NCBI GenBank assembly: GCA_021158405.1
Contig: JAGGUP010000184.1
Location: forward strand, 1 to 41,940
Length of the DNA: 41,940 nucleotides
Source: Bacteroidales bacterium
GTDB taxonomy: Bacteria; Bacteroidota; Bacteroidia; Bacteroidales; UBA12170
Direction of reading: 5' to 3'
This document shows, piece by piece, positions 27,007 to 35,769 of the stretch. Position 1 is the first letter of the stretch, and each line of letters starts with the position of its first letter. Under the pieces are notes generated by a model. That model was given only the letters and a program-made list of their open reading frames with translations. It was not told the DNA's origin and made no database searches. The translations under genes and the position numbers were made by a program.

Positions 27007-27891
27007 ATGGCCTTTATAACAAAAGAAAAATTTCTGTCAAAAGAGTGGTTTAAAGTCTACTCTTTAATCTTAATTGGCACCTTTATTATGGCTGCCGGAT
27101 TTGTGCTTTTTATCAGTCCTTACAAGTTGGCTCCCGGCGGAGTTTATGGTATTGCTATTATCTTGCATCACCTTTTTGGTTTTCCTATTGGATTATCTGC
27201 TTTGGTCATGGATATTCCGCTTACTCTGCTCGGAATAAAAATTCTTGGGCCAAGATTTGGAATCAAAACAATTGTTGGTTTTGTATCTACATCTTTGTGG
27301 GTATCTCTTTTGGAATTGACTTATGGCTATGAACCTTTGGTAGAAAATGACGCTTTGCTTTCTGCTATTTTTGGAGGTGTTTTAATCGGTTTTGGTCTGG
27401 GTCTCGTTTTTAAGTCGAGAGCAACTTCGGGAGGATCCGATATTATTGCCATGATATTTGCAAAATATACACATTTACCCATTGGTCAATTGATGATTAT
27501 GGTAGATTCCGCAATCGTGTTAACAGGTCTTGCTGCCTTTGGCCGATGGGAAATTCCACTTTATTCCTGGATTGTTATTTTCATCAGTGGAAAAATTATT
27601 GATGTTGTGCTCCAAGGTTTGGATTATGATAAAACACTATTTATAATTTCTGAAAAGCAGGAAGAAATCCGAGAAAAAATTCTTGTCGATTTAAACAGAG
27701 GAGGTACTATCCTGAATGGAAATGGAATGTTCAATGGAAAAGAAAAATCTATTATTTTTACCGTCGTCAATCGTCGCGAATTGGCTATTTTAAAAGACTT
27801 TATTATTCACATTGATCCGAATGCTTTTTTAACAGTCTTAAATGCCAATGAAATATTAGGTGAAGGTTTTAAATCGCTCAAAGAAGAATAG
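27007..27891 (+). CDS. YitT/DUF161-family integral membrane protein
   Basis: A 294-residue protein. The N-terminal two thirds (about 15-205) holds five or six membrane segments with the family pattern SPYKLAPGGVYGIAIILHH and GVLIGFGLGLVFKSRATSGGSDIIAM. The C-terminal third is a soluble DUF2179-type domain (about 212-285, KTLFIISEKQEEIRE...GTILNGNGMFNGKEKSIIFTVV in shorter pieces). This is the UPF0750/YitT architecture. The biochemical role of the family is not firmly established; transport has been proposed. It is a single plus-strand gene facing the S46 peptidase. A 12-bp inverted repeat starts inside its last codons. Confidence 0.9.
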   Translation: MAFITKEKFLSKEWFKVYSLILIGTFIMAAGFVLFISPYKLAPGGVYGIAIILHHLFGFPIGLSALVMDIPLTLLGIKILGPRFGIKTIVGFVSTSLWVSLLELTYGYEPLVENDALLSAIFGGVLIGFGLGLVFKSRATSGGSDIIAMIFAKYTHLPIGQLMIMVDSAIVLTGLAAFGRWEIPLYSWIVIFISGKIIDVVLQGLDYDKTLFIISEKQEEIREKILVDLNRGGTILNGNGMFNGKEKSIIFTVVNRRELAILKDFIIHIDPNAFLTVLNANEILGEGFKSLKEE

Positions 27892-27925
27892 TCAGGGCTT
27901 CATTATAAGGAAACCCTGACTATTC
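27886..27925. terminator. Bidirectional hairpin across the yitT-like stop codon
   Basis: GAATAGTCAGGG (27886-27897) and CCCTGACTATTC (27914-27925) form a perfect 12-bp stem with a 16-nt loop. The left arm includes the TAG stop of the YitT-like gene. It lies between convergent genes; there is no long T run, so efficiency is uncertain. Confidence 0.65.
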
Positions 27926-27939
27926 AAGTGCTTAAGCAT

Positions 27940-30108
27940 TTATTCAATCAAAGTCATTTCATCAACTAAATGACCTGCACCGGCAAATTTATCAATGATA
28001 AATAAGCAATAGCGGATATCCAAAGATATGTTTCTACATTGATCAGGATCGTACATTAAATCGCTCATCGTTCCTTCCCAATTTCTATCGAAATTAATAC
28101 CAATCAACTGACCGTCTCCATTAAAAACAGGACTTCCTGAGTTTCCTCCGGTGGTATGGTTAGAGGCAGTAAAGCCAACATGAATTGTTCCATCTGCATC
28201 TGCATAAGGACCATAATCTTTGTTTTTATAAAGCTCCTTCAATTTATCTTCTACAACATAATCGTAAATATCAGGATCTTCTTTATCTAATATTCCTTCC
28301 AAGGTTGAAAAATATTCATATTTCACAGCGTCTCTTGGTTTATAATTATCAACAAAACCATAGGCAATACGCATGGTGAAATTGGCATCTGGATAAAAAA
28401 CTTTATCGCTATCATATTCCATTTGCAGCTTCATATAATTCCTTCGCAAAGCGATAGATTGATATTCCAAATCCTTAATTTCCTCATTTATCTTTTGACC
28501 ATAATTGCTAAACGATTGTGCCATTGCAAAAGCAGGATCTTTCATCATCTTTTTTATGGCCTTTTTATCCGGATTATTTAAAATGGCATCCACCGCTTTT
28601 TGATTTACAAACAAACTTTTTTCCATTAGTTTTTTTGAAAATGCCGCATAATCTCCTTTGTATTTCAATTGTATAGCCTGCAATTCATCAGGAAGCTGAT
28701 TGCTGGGATAGGCTTCAGCAAATTCTTTTAATAAATCCGAAGCTACTTGCTGATCAATAGCCACCACATAATCTTTATAAAAAGATTGGCTGTACTCCAT
28801 TAAGCTTTCGCTGACTTTTTTAATTTTTTCGACATCGGCTTCTTTTTCATTTACAAGATTGGCTAAACCACTAAAGCGATTAGCAAAACTTATGATCTCA
28901 ATTCCCATTCCGGCTTCGCGATAATATTGATATTTCAACCTTAAAGGAGTCATATCTTCGTATAACTTATGGAAAGAAGGTATTAAATCGCCATATTCCG
29001 ATTTTCTCTTAGCATCGGCATCCACCCACAACTGAATATTCTTTTCTAATTCCTGCTTTTTTGCAATGGCATCCAAGCGCTTAATTCCTCTATTTTCTCC
29101 TTGCCATCTCTTCCAACTGTTAGCAATTCCGGCAACTTTTCTAGCATATTGGATTCGCACTTTAGGATCGACATTTTGAACCGCTTTCATGGTATTCAGG
29201 CGCAAGGTGCGCAACTTAATCCGAACAGGGTTTTCGACTTCAGTAATAAGACGAATCTCATCAGAAGGAATATACTCCTTTGTAGTTCCAGGATATCCAA
29301 AGATAAAAGTAAAATCATCTTTTTGTTCCCCTTTTAAAGAAATACTCAAATGCTTTTTGGGAGTATAAGGAACATTACTACTTGCATATTTTGCAGGACG
29401 ATTATTTTCGTCGGCATAAATTCTGAAAATAGAAAAATCGCCTGTATGTCGAGGCCACATCCAATTATCTGTATCCCCACCAAATTTTCCAATGTTTGAA
29501 GGAGGAGCACCAACCAAGCGCACATCTGTAAACACATCGTAAACAAAAAGAATATAACGATTGCCGCTAAAAAAAGGTTTAACAATAACCCGATTCCCTT
29601 CCTCTTTTGGTTCGTCAGCTATCATTTTTTTTATGTTCTTATTGATTATTTTCTGACGATTGGCTTCTTCCATATCTTCGGTAACACCTTGCAAAACACC
29701 ATCCGTTACTTCACGCATTTGCACCAAAAAAGTCACTGACAAACCAGGATTTGAAAGCTCTTCATCGCGATTCATTGCCCAAAAACCATCTGTTAAATAA
29801 TCATGGTCAATGGAACTATGATTTTGGATTGCTCCATAACCACAGTGATGATTTGTTAATACCAAACCTTGATCGGATACTACTTCTCCAGTACATCCGC
29901 CACCAAAAATAACAATGGCATCCTTTAAACTGGCTTGTGAAATACTATAGATATCCTCCGCTGTAATGTTTAAACCCATTTTCTTCATTTCAGCTTCATT
30001 CAGCTCTTGTAAAAACAAGGGAATCCACATTCCTTCTTTTGCATACAAGTCCACTTTTGCCAGACTTAAAAACACAAAAAGGGTAATTAATATTTTTTTC
30101 ATAGTCAT
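27940..30108 (-). CDS. S46 dipeptidyl-peptidase, DPP11-type (Asp/Glu-specific)
   Basis: A 722-residue periplasmic serine peptidase with a signal peptide (MTMKKILITLFVFLSLAKVD). Chymotrypsin-like triad: His in TNHHCGYGAIQ (residues 87/88), an Asp in the central part, and Ser657 in GGNSGSPVF. Eighteen residues after the Ser is Arg675 (INFDRNWEG), the same spacing as Ser655-Arg673 in P. gingivalis DPP11. There the Arg selects Asp/Glu at P1, whereas DPP7 has Gly. So this enzyme should release dipeptides ending in acidic residues, feeding peptide catabolism. Either ATG at 30108 or 30102 could be used. It lies 21 bp after ridA. Confidence 0.92.
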   Translation of the reverse strand: MTMKKILITLFVFLSLAKVDLYAKEGMWIPLFLQELNEAEMKKMGLNITAEDIYSISQASLKDAIVIFGGGCTGEVVSDQGLVLTNHHCGYGAIQNHSSIDHDYLTDGFWAMNRDEELSNPGLSVTFLVQMREVTDGVLQGVTEDMEEANRQKIINKNIKKMIADEPKEEGNRVIVKPFFSGNRYILFVYDVFTDVRLVGAPPSNIGKFGGDTDNWMWPRHTGDFSIFRIYADENNRPAKYASSNVPYTPKKHLSISLKGEQKDDFTFIFGYPGTTKEYIPSDEIRLITEVENPVRIKLRTLRLNTMKAVQNVDPKVRIQYARKVAGIANSWKRWQGENRGIKRLDAIAKKQELEKNIQLWVDADAKRKSEYGDLIPSFHKLYEDMTPLRLKYQYYREAGMGIEIISFANRFSGLANLVNEKEADVEKIKKVSESLMEYSQSFYKDYVVAIDQQVASDLLKEFAEAYPSNQLPDELQAIQLKYKGDYAAFSKKLMEKSLFVNQKAVDAILNNPDKKAIKKMMKDPAFAMAQSFSNYGQKINEEIKDLEYQSIALRRNYMKLQMEYDSDKVFYPDANFTMRIAYGFVDNYKPRDAVKYEYFSTLEGILDKEDPDIYDYVVEDKLKELYKNKDYGPYADADGTIHVGFTASNHTTGGNSGSPVFNGDGQLIGINFDRNWEGTMSDLMYDPDQCRNISLDIRYCLFIIDKFAGAGHLVDEMTLIE

Positions 30109-30129
30109 GTATTTTTCTTTATAAGGTTT

Positions 30130-30507
30130 TTATTTTACGGCTACTGTTTCTATTTCAATCATCACTCCCAAAGGCAATTCTTTCACTGCAAAGGCAGCTC
30201 TTGCCGGATGATTTTCGGTATAATAAGAACCGTACACAGCATTCATAGCCACAAAATTGGCCATGTCGCTCAATAAGCAAGTCGATTTTACAACATCTGA
30301 AAAACGATAGCCGGCTTCTTCTAAAATAGCAGCAATATTCTTCATCACTTGTGTGGTTTGTTCCGTAATTCCACCTTCAACGACTTTGTTTGTTGCCGGA
30401 TTGATAGGAACTTGTCCGGAGATATACAATATTCCATTTGCCTCAACAGCCTGGCTGTATGGACCTAAAGCTTTTGGAGCTTTATCTGTGTGAATGATTT
30501 TGTTCAT
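30130..30507 (-). CDS. ridA: RidA-family enamine/imine deaminase
   Basis: A 125-residue YjgF/YER057c/UK114 protein. RidA trimers hydrolyse reactive 2-aminoacrylate-type enamines made by PLP enzymes. Family features: APKALGPYSQAV (10-21), YISGQVPINPAT (28-39), and the active-site Arg103 in HPARAAFAVKELPLGVMIEIE (written in two parts, residues 100-110 and 111-120). The terminal Glu120 of the motif is present. It sits between lptD (79 bp upstream) and the S46 peptidase. Placement beside a peptidase is compatible with handling by-products of amino-acid catabolism, but that link is inference. Confidence 0.95.
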   Translation of the reverse strand: MNKIIHTDKAPKALGPYSQAVEANGILYISGQVPINPATNKVVEGGITEQTTQVMKNIAAILEEAGYRFSDVVKSTCLLSDMANFVAMNAVYGSYYTENHPARAAFAVKELPLGVMIEIETVAVK

Positions 30508-30586
30508 GATTTGAGTTTTTAGATTAATCCCACGAATTTATTAAAAAAATAAAAACATAGGGAATTATAAAAAAAAAGGTTGCGGA

Positions 30587-33406
30587 TTAATTGTCGAGAT
30601 GTGATTTTTTCTTTTCTACTTTCAAATCTTTAAACATAGAAGACTTAATGTTAATAGCAAAATTCCAACTCTTCCAGGTTCCCAATGGAATCCAGTTAAA
30701 TCGCATTTCCCAACAATGCAAATCACGATAAATATTCAAAGAAGTATAGGATATTTTTTTGTTTTGAAAGTCATAGCCCGAGCGAACGCTAATCTTCCAA
30801 TTTGCAGTCAATTGTATATTGCCATTAAATCCTAAAGTTTGCACAACTTTCTGATTCTTTTCCAAAACATAGGCCACATAATCGTGATTGCTAATGTATT
30901 GAAAGGTATAATTTACACTCAAATTCCAAGGCATTATAGGTTTTTTGGCCGATGTTTTGTCACCCTCTGTCGAATTTTTTTTCCTCTTAAAAGAATCGTT
31001 TTTTAAACTTAAATTAAGACCTACGCGCCAATTCGCATTATCTAAACGAACTAACCTCCGATTTACTTTCCATTCGTACTGATTTAGATTGCGTTTCCCG
31101 GCAGAATCTAAAATATAGGGATCGTAGGCACTGGAATAGCGCAAATCTAAATTTTTAAAAAGTTTTGTCCGCGCACTAAGTATAAGTGGAGACCAGCGCA
31201 AGCTATCTTTTGCAATATTGTAATTGGTTGATAAGGTTAATGCATCAATCAGAACTATCTTCTTTGTTCCGGTAATCGTATCTTTTCTGTCGAGCACTTT
31301 CATTTCAAAATTATTCGCCAGATTCAGGTTTACACTTCCCGATTTCCCGGCTGTTGGTCCTCCATATATAGCACCATCAAAGATAGAGTATCGAACAAAT
31401 TTCTCTCGAATTTCATCGTAATATTCTTGATAATAACCATACTTGGCATCTCCAAAATCGGGCCGATAGCTAAACGAAACCGACGGTGTTAAAACATGGC
31501 GTATGGCTCGAATCGGGAAATGCTGACCAAAAGAGTACATCCCATATAGTCTTGTGTTTAAGCTAGAAGAAACAGAATAATCATGTGCAGCTTTAAATCC
31601 TTTAATTGTATCCAAAACAATAGAGCCAACACCATCTCTATCTATACTAAACGATTTTGAGGTGGTTTGAGAATACCAACGCTCCGTAAAAGTGGCGCTA
31701 TTTGTCCAGGTAAAATATTTTAACACTTTAATATTACTACTTATTGGAATACTGTGTTTAACCCCGTTTTTGAAAAAGTTTTTCATTTCCGGTTTAAGAA
31801 ACAAAGAATCCGGCATTAAGGCTGAATTACGGGCACTCATGCTATACTTTAACGAAATATTATCGTACCATTTCAAATTTCCAACTTTGCCTTTTTTTCT
31901 AAATGGATAAAATTGTGTTCCCGAGAGAGAAAGCTCAGGCAAAGTCATTTCAAAAGTCTTGTTTAAGGTATTTTGTCTGTGACCCAGATTTAAATTTAAA
32001 AACCACTTTTTCTTAAAATTGGTAGAATAGTTTATACTGGATTGAAATGTATTGGAAAGTTTATTTTCAAATGTGTTTTGCGTTTCAAATTGATTGAAAG
32101 AGCTTGTAACGATATTTACATTAGCAGAAAACTTGCTGTTAGGCCTAGCTTTAGCATCTTGATTATGAGTCCACTGAATACGAAAATCTCGTGTGCGAGA
32201 ATAATCCGGAGAGCCTTCTGTTCCCAATATATTTACACCATATTTAAAATCGAAAGAACCTGAATAGCGGTATTTTTTCACATAGCGCACTTTCGAATTT
32301 AAAGACCAACTTCCTCGTGTATAAATACTTCCACGCAAAGAGAGATCGAAGTAATCGCTTATAGCCCAATAATATCCCCCATTCATCAAGTAATAACCTT
32401 GCTTGGTAGAAGAACCATAGGTCGGCATTAGAATACCTGATGTTTGTCCACTTTTACTCGGAAACAAGCCAAAGGGCAATATTAAAGGTGTAGGCACACC
32501 TTCAATTTCAAAATTAACGGGACCCGTAATAATCATGTTTCCTGGAATTATCTTTGCTTTCTTAAAACGAAAAGCATAATGTGGTATTGGATGATCGCAA
32601 GTAGTATATTGACCGCCTTCGATATAAGTAACATCATCCGCCATTTTTTTTATTTTTTCACCTAACAAATAGCCATCACCTTCTTCTGTTTTTACGCCAT
32701 AGATAATTCCTTTTTTTGTATCAAAATTATAGCGCAATTTCTTGGATTCAAAAGATCTATCATTCTCCTTAAAAATTGGAGTCCCGATAATTTTCCCGTT
32801 TTCATCTTTAACGCCTTCAGAGAATAGCTCGTTCGTATTAAAATTTATATCAATATAATCTCCAACAAGATTAATATCTCCATAATCAATTACACCACTT
32901 TTAAATAAGTATACCTTATGGTTTTTAATGTCGAAGCGTAAAGAATCGCCTGAATTGTATTCGACAATATTATCCAATCTCGATTCTCTAGCAGCCGGAG
33001 CTAAACTATCTGCCAAAACTTTTTCAGCTAAAATCGCCCTTGCTTTTAGCAAAGAATCGGTATCATTTTTCAGAATATCACGCTGTAATGAATCGCTTAA
33101 AACAGATCGTGCTGCTTGATTTGACACTAATTCTTTTGATTGAATATTCAAACTATCTAAAGAAAGGGTGTCCAACAAGAGGTGTTTTAAGGAATTGCTC
33201 AAACTATTAGCTGTAAGCGTATCTTCCTGCAATTTGCTTTTCCGATTTAAGGAGTCTGATTTAATCTCCTTAATATCATACGATTGGCTTTTAGCTGATT
33301 TTGGAGTCAACTGTTTTCCACACGAAAAAATTGCCATTGAAATAACAATGAGAACAAATGGGACGATGAATGCCTTAAAATATCTTGTTGATAAAAACGT
33401 TAACAA
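30587..33406 (-). CDS. lptD: LptD-like LPS-assembly outer-membrane protein
   Basis: A 939-residue protein. After an N-terminal hydrophobic segment (about 13-28) comes FSCGK, a lipobox-like Cys29, which is unusual for LptD. Residues 45-140 form a low-complexity stretch with DSL repeated five times. The OstA/LptA-like jellyroll follows (about 145-270, GDSLRFDIKNHKVYLF onward), then the LptD barrel (from PTPLILPFGLFPSK, with GILMPTYGSS). The barrel is rich in aromatic alternating strands to the C terminus. LptD inserts lipopolysaccharide in the outer leaflet. It is divergent from an amidase gene and upstream of ridA. Confidence 0.87.
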   Translation of the reverse strand: MLTFLSTRYFKAFIVPFVLIVISMAIFSCGKQLTPKSAKSQSYDIKEIKSDSLNRKSKLQEDTLTANSLSNSLKHLLLDTLSLDSLNIQSKELVSNQAARSVLSDSLQRDILKNDTDSLLKARAILAEKVLADSLAPAARESRLDNIVEYNSGDSLRFDIKNHKVYLFKSGVIDYGDINLVGDYIDINFNTNELFSEGVKDENGKIIGTPIFKENDRSFESKKLRYNFDTKKGIIYGVKTEEGDGYLLGEKIKKMADDVTYIEGGQYTTCDHPIPHYAFRFKKAKIIPGNMIITGPVNFEIEGVPTPLILPFGLFPSKSGQTSGILMPTYGSSTKQGYYLMNGGYYWAISDYFDLSLRGSIYTRGSWSLNSKVRYVKKYRYSGSFDFKYGVNILGTEGSPDYSRTRDFRIQWTHNQDAKARPNSKFSANVNIVTSSFNQFETQNTFENKLSNTFQSSINYSTNFKKKWFLNLNLGHRQNTLNKTFEMTLPELSLSGTQFYPFRKKGKVGNLKWYDNISLKYSMSARNSALMPDSLFLKPEMKNFFKNGVKHSIPISSNIKVLKYFTWTNSATFTERWYSQTTSKSFSIDRDGVGSIVLDTIKGFKAAHDYSVSSSLNTRLYGMYSFGQHFPIRAIRHVLTPSVSFSYRPDFGDAKYGYYQEYYDEIREKFVRYSIFDGAIYGGPTAGKSGSVNLNLANNFEMKVLDRKDTITGTKKIVLIDALTLSTNYNIAKDSLRWSPLILSARTKLFKNLDLRYSSAYDPYILDSAGKRNLNQYEWKVNRRLVRLDNANWRVGLNLSLKNDSFKRKKNSTEGDKTSAKKPIMPWNLSVNYTFQYISNHDYVAYVLEKNQKVVQTLGFNGNIQLTANWKISVRSGYDFQNKKISYTSLNIYRDLHCWEMRFNWIPLGTWKSWNFAINIKSSMFKDLKVEKKKSHLDN

Positions 33407-33504
33407 TTTGTTTTATATAGATTTAGGAGAAGCTTCTAATTCAATAATTTTAACTCCAAAACTAAGGAAAATAAACAGACACGACCTAAAGAAAGCGTTA
33501 AAAA

Positions 33505-34644
33505 ATGAAAGTCAATAAATGTAGTTTTAATCCCAGAATTCCCAAAGTTAACGGTTTCTACCTAATCATTATTGTACTTATTGCCCTTTATAGTACTGAA
33601 CTTCAAAGTCAAAATCTTGTCGATCGGATCGTAATTGATGCCGGACATGGAGGAAAAGACCCTGGAGCATCAGGGAAACACAGTCGAGAAAAAGACATCG
33701 TTTTATCGATTGCATTAAAAGTAGGAAACCTCATTGAGCATAATTTAAAAGATGTCAATATCATTTATACACGTAAAACAGATGTATTTATTCCGCTCAA
33801 TACGCGTGCTAACATTGCAAACAAAAGCAAAGCCGATTTATTCATTTCTATCCATTGCAACAGCAATACATCATCCCAGCCAAAAGGATCGGAAACGTAT
33901 GTGATGGGAATGCATAAAAGCGAGGACAATCTAAAAGTAGCTATGTTGGAGAACTCTGCTATTTTGCTGGAAGATGACTATAAAACCAATTACGAAGGAT
34001 TTGATCCAAGCTCTGCCGAAAACCACATTATTTTTAATTTTTTTCAAAATAGTTTTCAAACTCAAAATCTTGAAATGGCAACTATCGTTCAGAAAGAATT
34101 TAAAAACAATACGGCTGTTCGAGACCGTGGCGTTAATTCTGCCGGTTTTTGGGTTTTATACAAAACTACCATGCCGGGAATTTTAATAGAATTGGGTTTT
34201 CTAAGCAATTCATCTGACGAAGCTTATTTATTATCTAAAAAAGGCCAAAATCAAATGGCGACAGCTATATATAATGCTTTAAAAGCATACAAAATTAAGC
34301 ATGATGCTCTTGAATTAAAAAAACTCGGTATTAGGGCAAGTCAAACACAAGCAAAGAAAATTGATAATACATGGAATAAAGAAGTGTCATATAGAGTTCA
34401 ATTTTTGAGTTTAGCAAGCGACAAAAAACTAACAGGTAAAAAATACAGTCAACTCCCTAAAATAAAAAACTATTTATATAAAGGTTTATATCGTTATACT
34501 AGCGGAGATACATCCAATTTTTCTGAAGCAGTAAAGCTTCAAAGTCAAATTAGAGCTATGGGTTTTAAAGATGCTTTTATTATTTCTCTTTTTAATGGTG
34601 AAAGGATTAGCATTGCAGAAGCCAAAAAACTGAGCAAACAATAG
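33505..34644 (+). CDS. N-acetylmuramoyl-L-alanine amidase (Amidase_3) with SPOR-like end
   Basis: A 379-residue zinc hydrolase cutting peptidoglycan between MurNAc and L-Ala. An N-terminal membrane/signal segment (about 17-35) precedes the catalytic domain. The zinc set is visible: His48 (IDAGHGG), Glu62 (SREKD), His117 (SIHCNS) and catalytic Glu229 (ILIELGFLS). The region after residue 300 (YRVQFLSLASDKKL, and a later YTSGDTSNFSEA) resembles a SPOR domain, which binds denuded glycans at division sites. This fits an AmiC-like role in daughter-cell separation. It is divergent from lptD (98 bp apart) and upstream of the MlaD gene. Confidence 0.93.
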   Translation: MKVNKCSFNPRIPKVNGFYLIIIVLIALYSTELQSQNLVDRIVIDAGHGGKDPGASGKHSREKDIVLSIALKVGNLIEHNLKDVNIIYTRKTDVFIPLNTRANIANKSKADLFISIHCNSNTSSQPKGSETYVMGMHKSEDNLKVAMLENSAILLEDDYKTNYEGFDPSSAENHIIFNFFQNSFQTQNLEMATIVQKEFKNNTAVRDRGVNSAGFWVLYKTTMPGILIELGFLSNSSDEAYLLSKKGQNQMATAIYNALKAYKIKHDALELKKLGIRASQTQAKKIDNTWNKEVSYRVQFLSLASDKKLTGKKYSQLPKIKNYLYKGLYRYTSGDTSNFSEAVKLQSQIRAMGFKDAFIISLFNGERISIAEAKKLSKQ

Positions 34645-34762
34645 AATTTTCAGGAATCTGAGTTGCTTGTAACAGCTTTTTTAACGAAACGAAAACATAG
34701 ATACTAGCTAATTAGCTCAATTATTTTGCATCTTTGCAAATATTAAATGCATAGTCTTGAAG

Positions 34763-35710
34763 ATGAAAATTTCTAAAGAAACAAAAATAGGAGCCATTTT
34801 TATAGTTGGAGCCGTCCTTTTAATTTGGGGCTATAACTTTTTAAAAGGCCAAGATATATTAACACGTAGTCGTACTTTTTATGCAGTTTATCAAAATGTG
34901 AGTGGTCTGGGTAAAGCCAATCCCGTTTTTATTAATGGAATGCAGGTGGGACAAGTAACCCAGATGTATTTCGATCCCTCTTTAAATGGGGATATTATTA
35001 TTGGACTTACCATTGATCATGATTTCCCGATACCAAAAAACAGCATAGCCGAGATTTTAAGCACCGATTTAATGGGAACAAAAGCTGTTAGTTTGCACTT
35101 AGGCTCTGCGCCTGAATTAGCGGAAGAAGGCGATACGCTTGCCTCCAAATTAGCCGCAACACTTTCAGAACAGGTTGAAGAAACCATTGGACCGCTCAAA
35201 AAACGTACAGAAACGCTATTATCAAATATCGATGAAATTTTAATAAACTTAAATGATGCTTTAAGTAAAGAACAAGTAAAAAGTATTAAAGGAAGTTTTA
35301 CACTTTTAAATTCTTCTTTAAAGAATGCTGACACATTAATGCAAAACATAAGCGGATTTGTCTCCGAAGAAAAATCAAAAACACAAGAAATCCTGATCAA
35401 TCTTGAATCAATTACCGCTAATTTTAATAATAACAATGAAAAACTAACTGAAATCATTACCAATTTCCATAGTTTAAGCGACACGTTGGTTAAATCTAAT
35501 ATATCCGGAACGCTGAGAAGTGTAAATAAATCAATGGCCGATTTTAGTCAAATTATGAATAAAATAAACAAAGGAGAAGGAAGTATAGGGCAATTACTCA
35601 ATAATGACACCCTTTATTTGGAACTGGAAAAATCGTCGCGCGATTTAAATCTCCTTTTAGAGGATATTCGTTTGCATCCTAAAAAATATGTGAAACTGAG
35701 TTTGTTTTAA
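34763..35710 (+). CDS. MlaD/MCE-domain lipid-transfer protein
   Basis: A 315-residue protein from the ATG at 34763; an in-frame TTG at 34757 is rejected. It has one N-terminal membrane helix (about 9-26), then an MCE domain (about 35-115) with VYQNVSGLGKANPVFINGMQ and VGQV, typical of the MlaD lipid-binding hexamer. The C-terminal half (from about 130) is helical and coiled-coil-like, ending in a segment with NKGEGSIGQLLNNDTLY, common in bacteroidete MCE proteins. The protein should shuttle phospholipids between membranes with an MlaE/MlaF transporter, not encoded here. It follows the amidase gene by 118 bp. Confidence 0.92.
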   Translation: MKISKETKIGAIFIVGAVLLIWGYNFLKGQDILTRSRTFYAVYQNVSGLGKANPVFINGMQVGQVTQMYFDPSLNGDIIIGLTIDHDFPIPKNSIAEILSTDLMGTKAVSLHLGSAPELAEEGDTLASKLAATLSEQVEETIGPLKKRTETLLSNIDEILINLNDALSKEQVKSIKGSFTLLNSSLKNADTLMQNISGFVSEEKSKTQEILINLESITANFNNNNEKLTEIITNFHSLSDTLVKSNISGTLRSVNKSMADFSQIMNKINKGEGSIGQLLNNDTLYLELEKSSRDLNLLLEDIRLHPKKYVKLSLF

Positions 35711-35769
35711 ATAGACCTTATAATTGGAATTTGCTTCTTTTTATTGTTTCTGAATATCAGATATGGGTC

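Noticed and set aside
35017-35484. 155-codon minus-strand frame opposite the MlaD gene
   Set aside because: Antisense to an intact MCE-domain protein; hydrophobic low-complexity translation.
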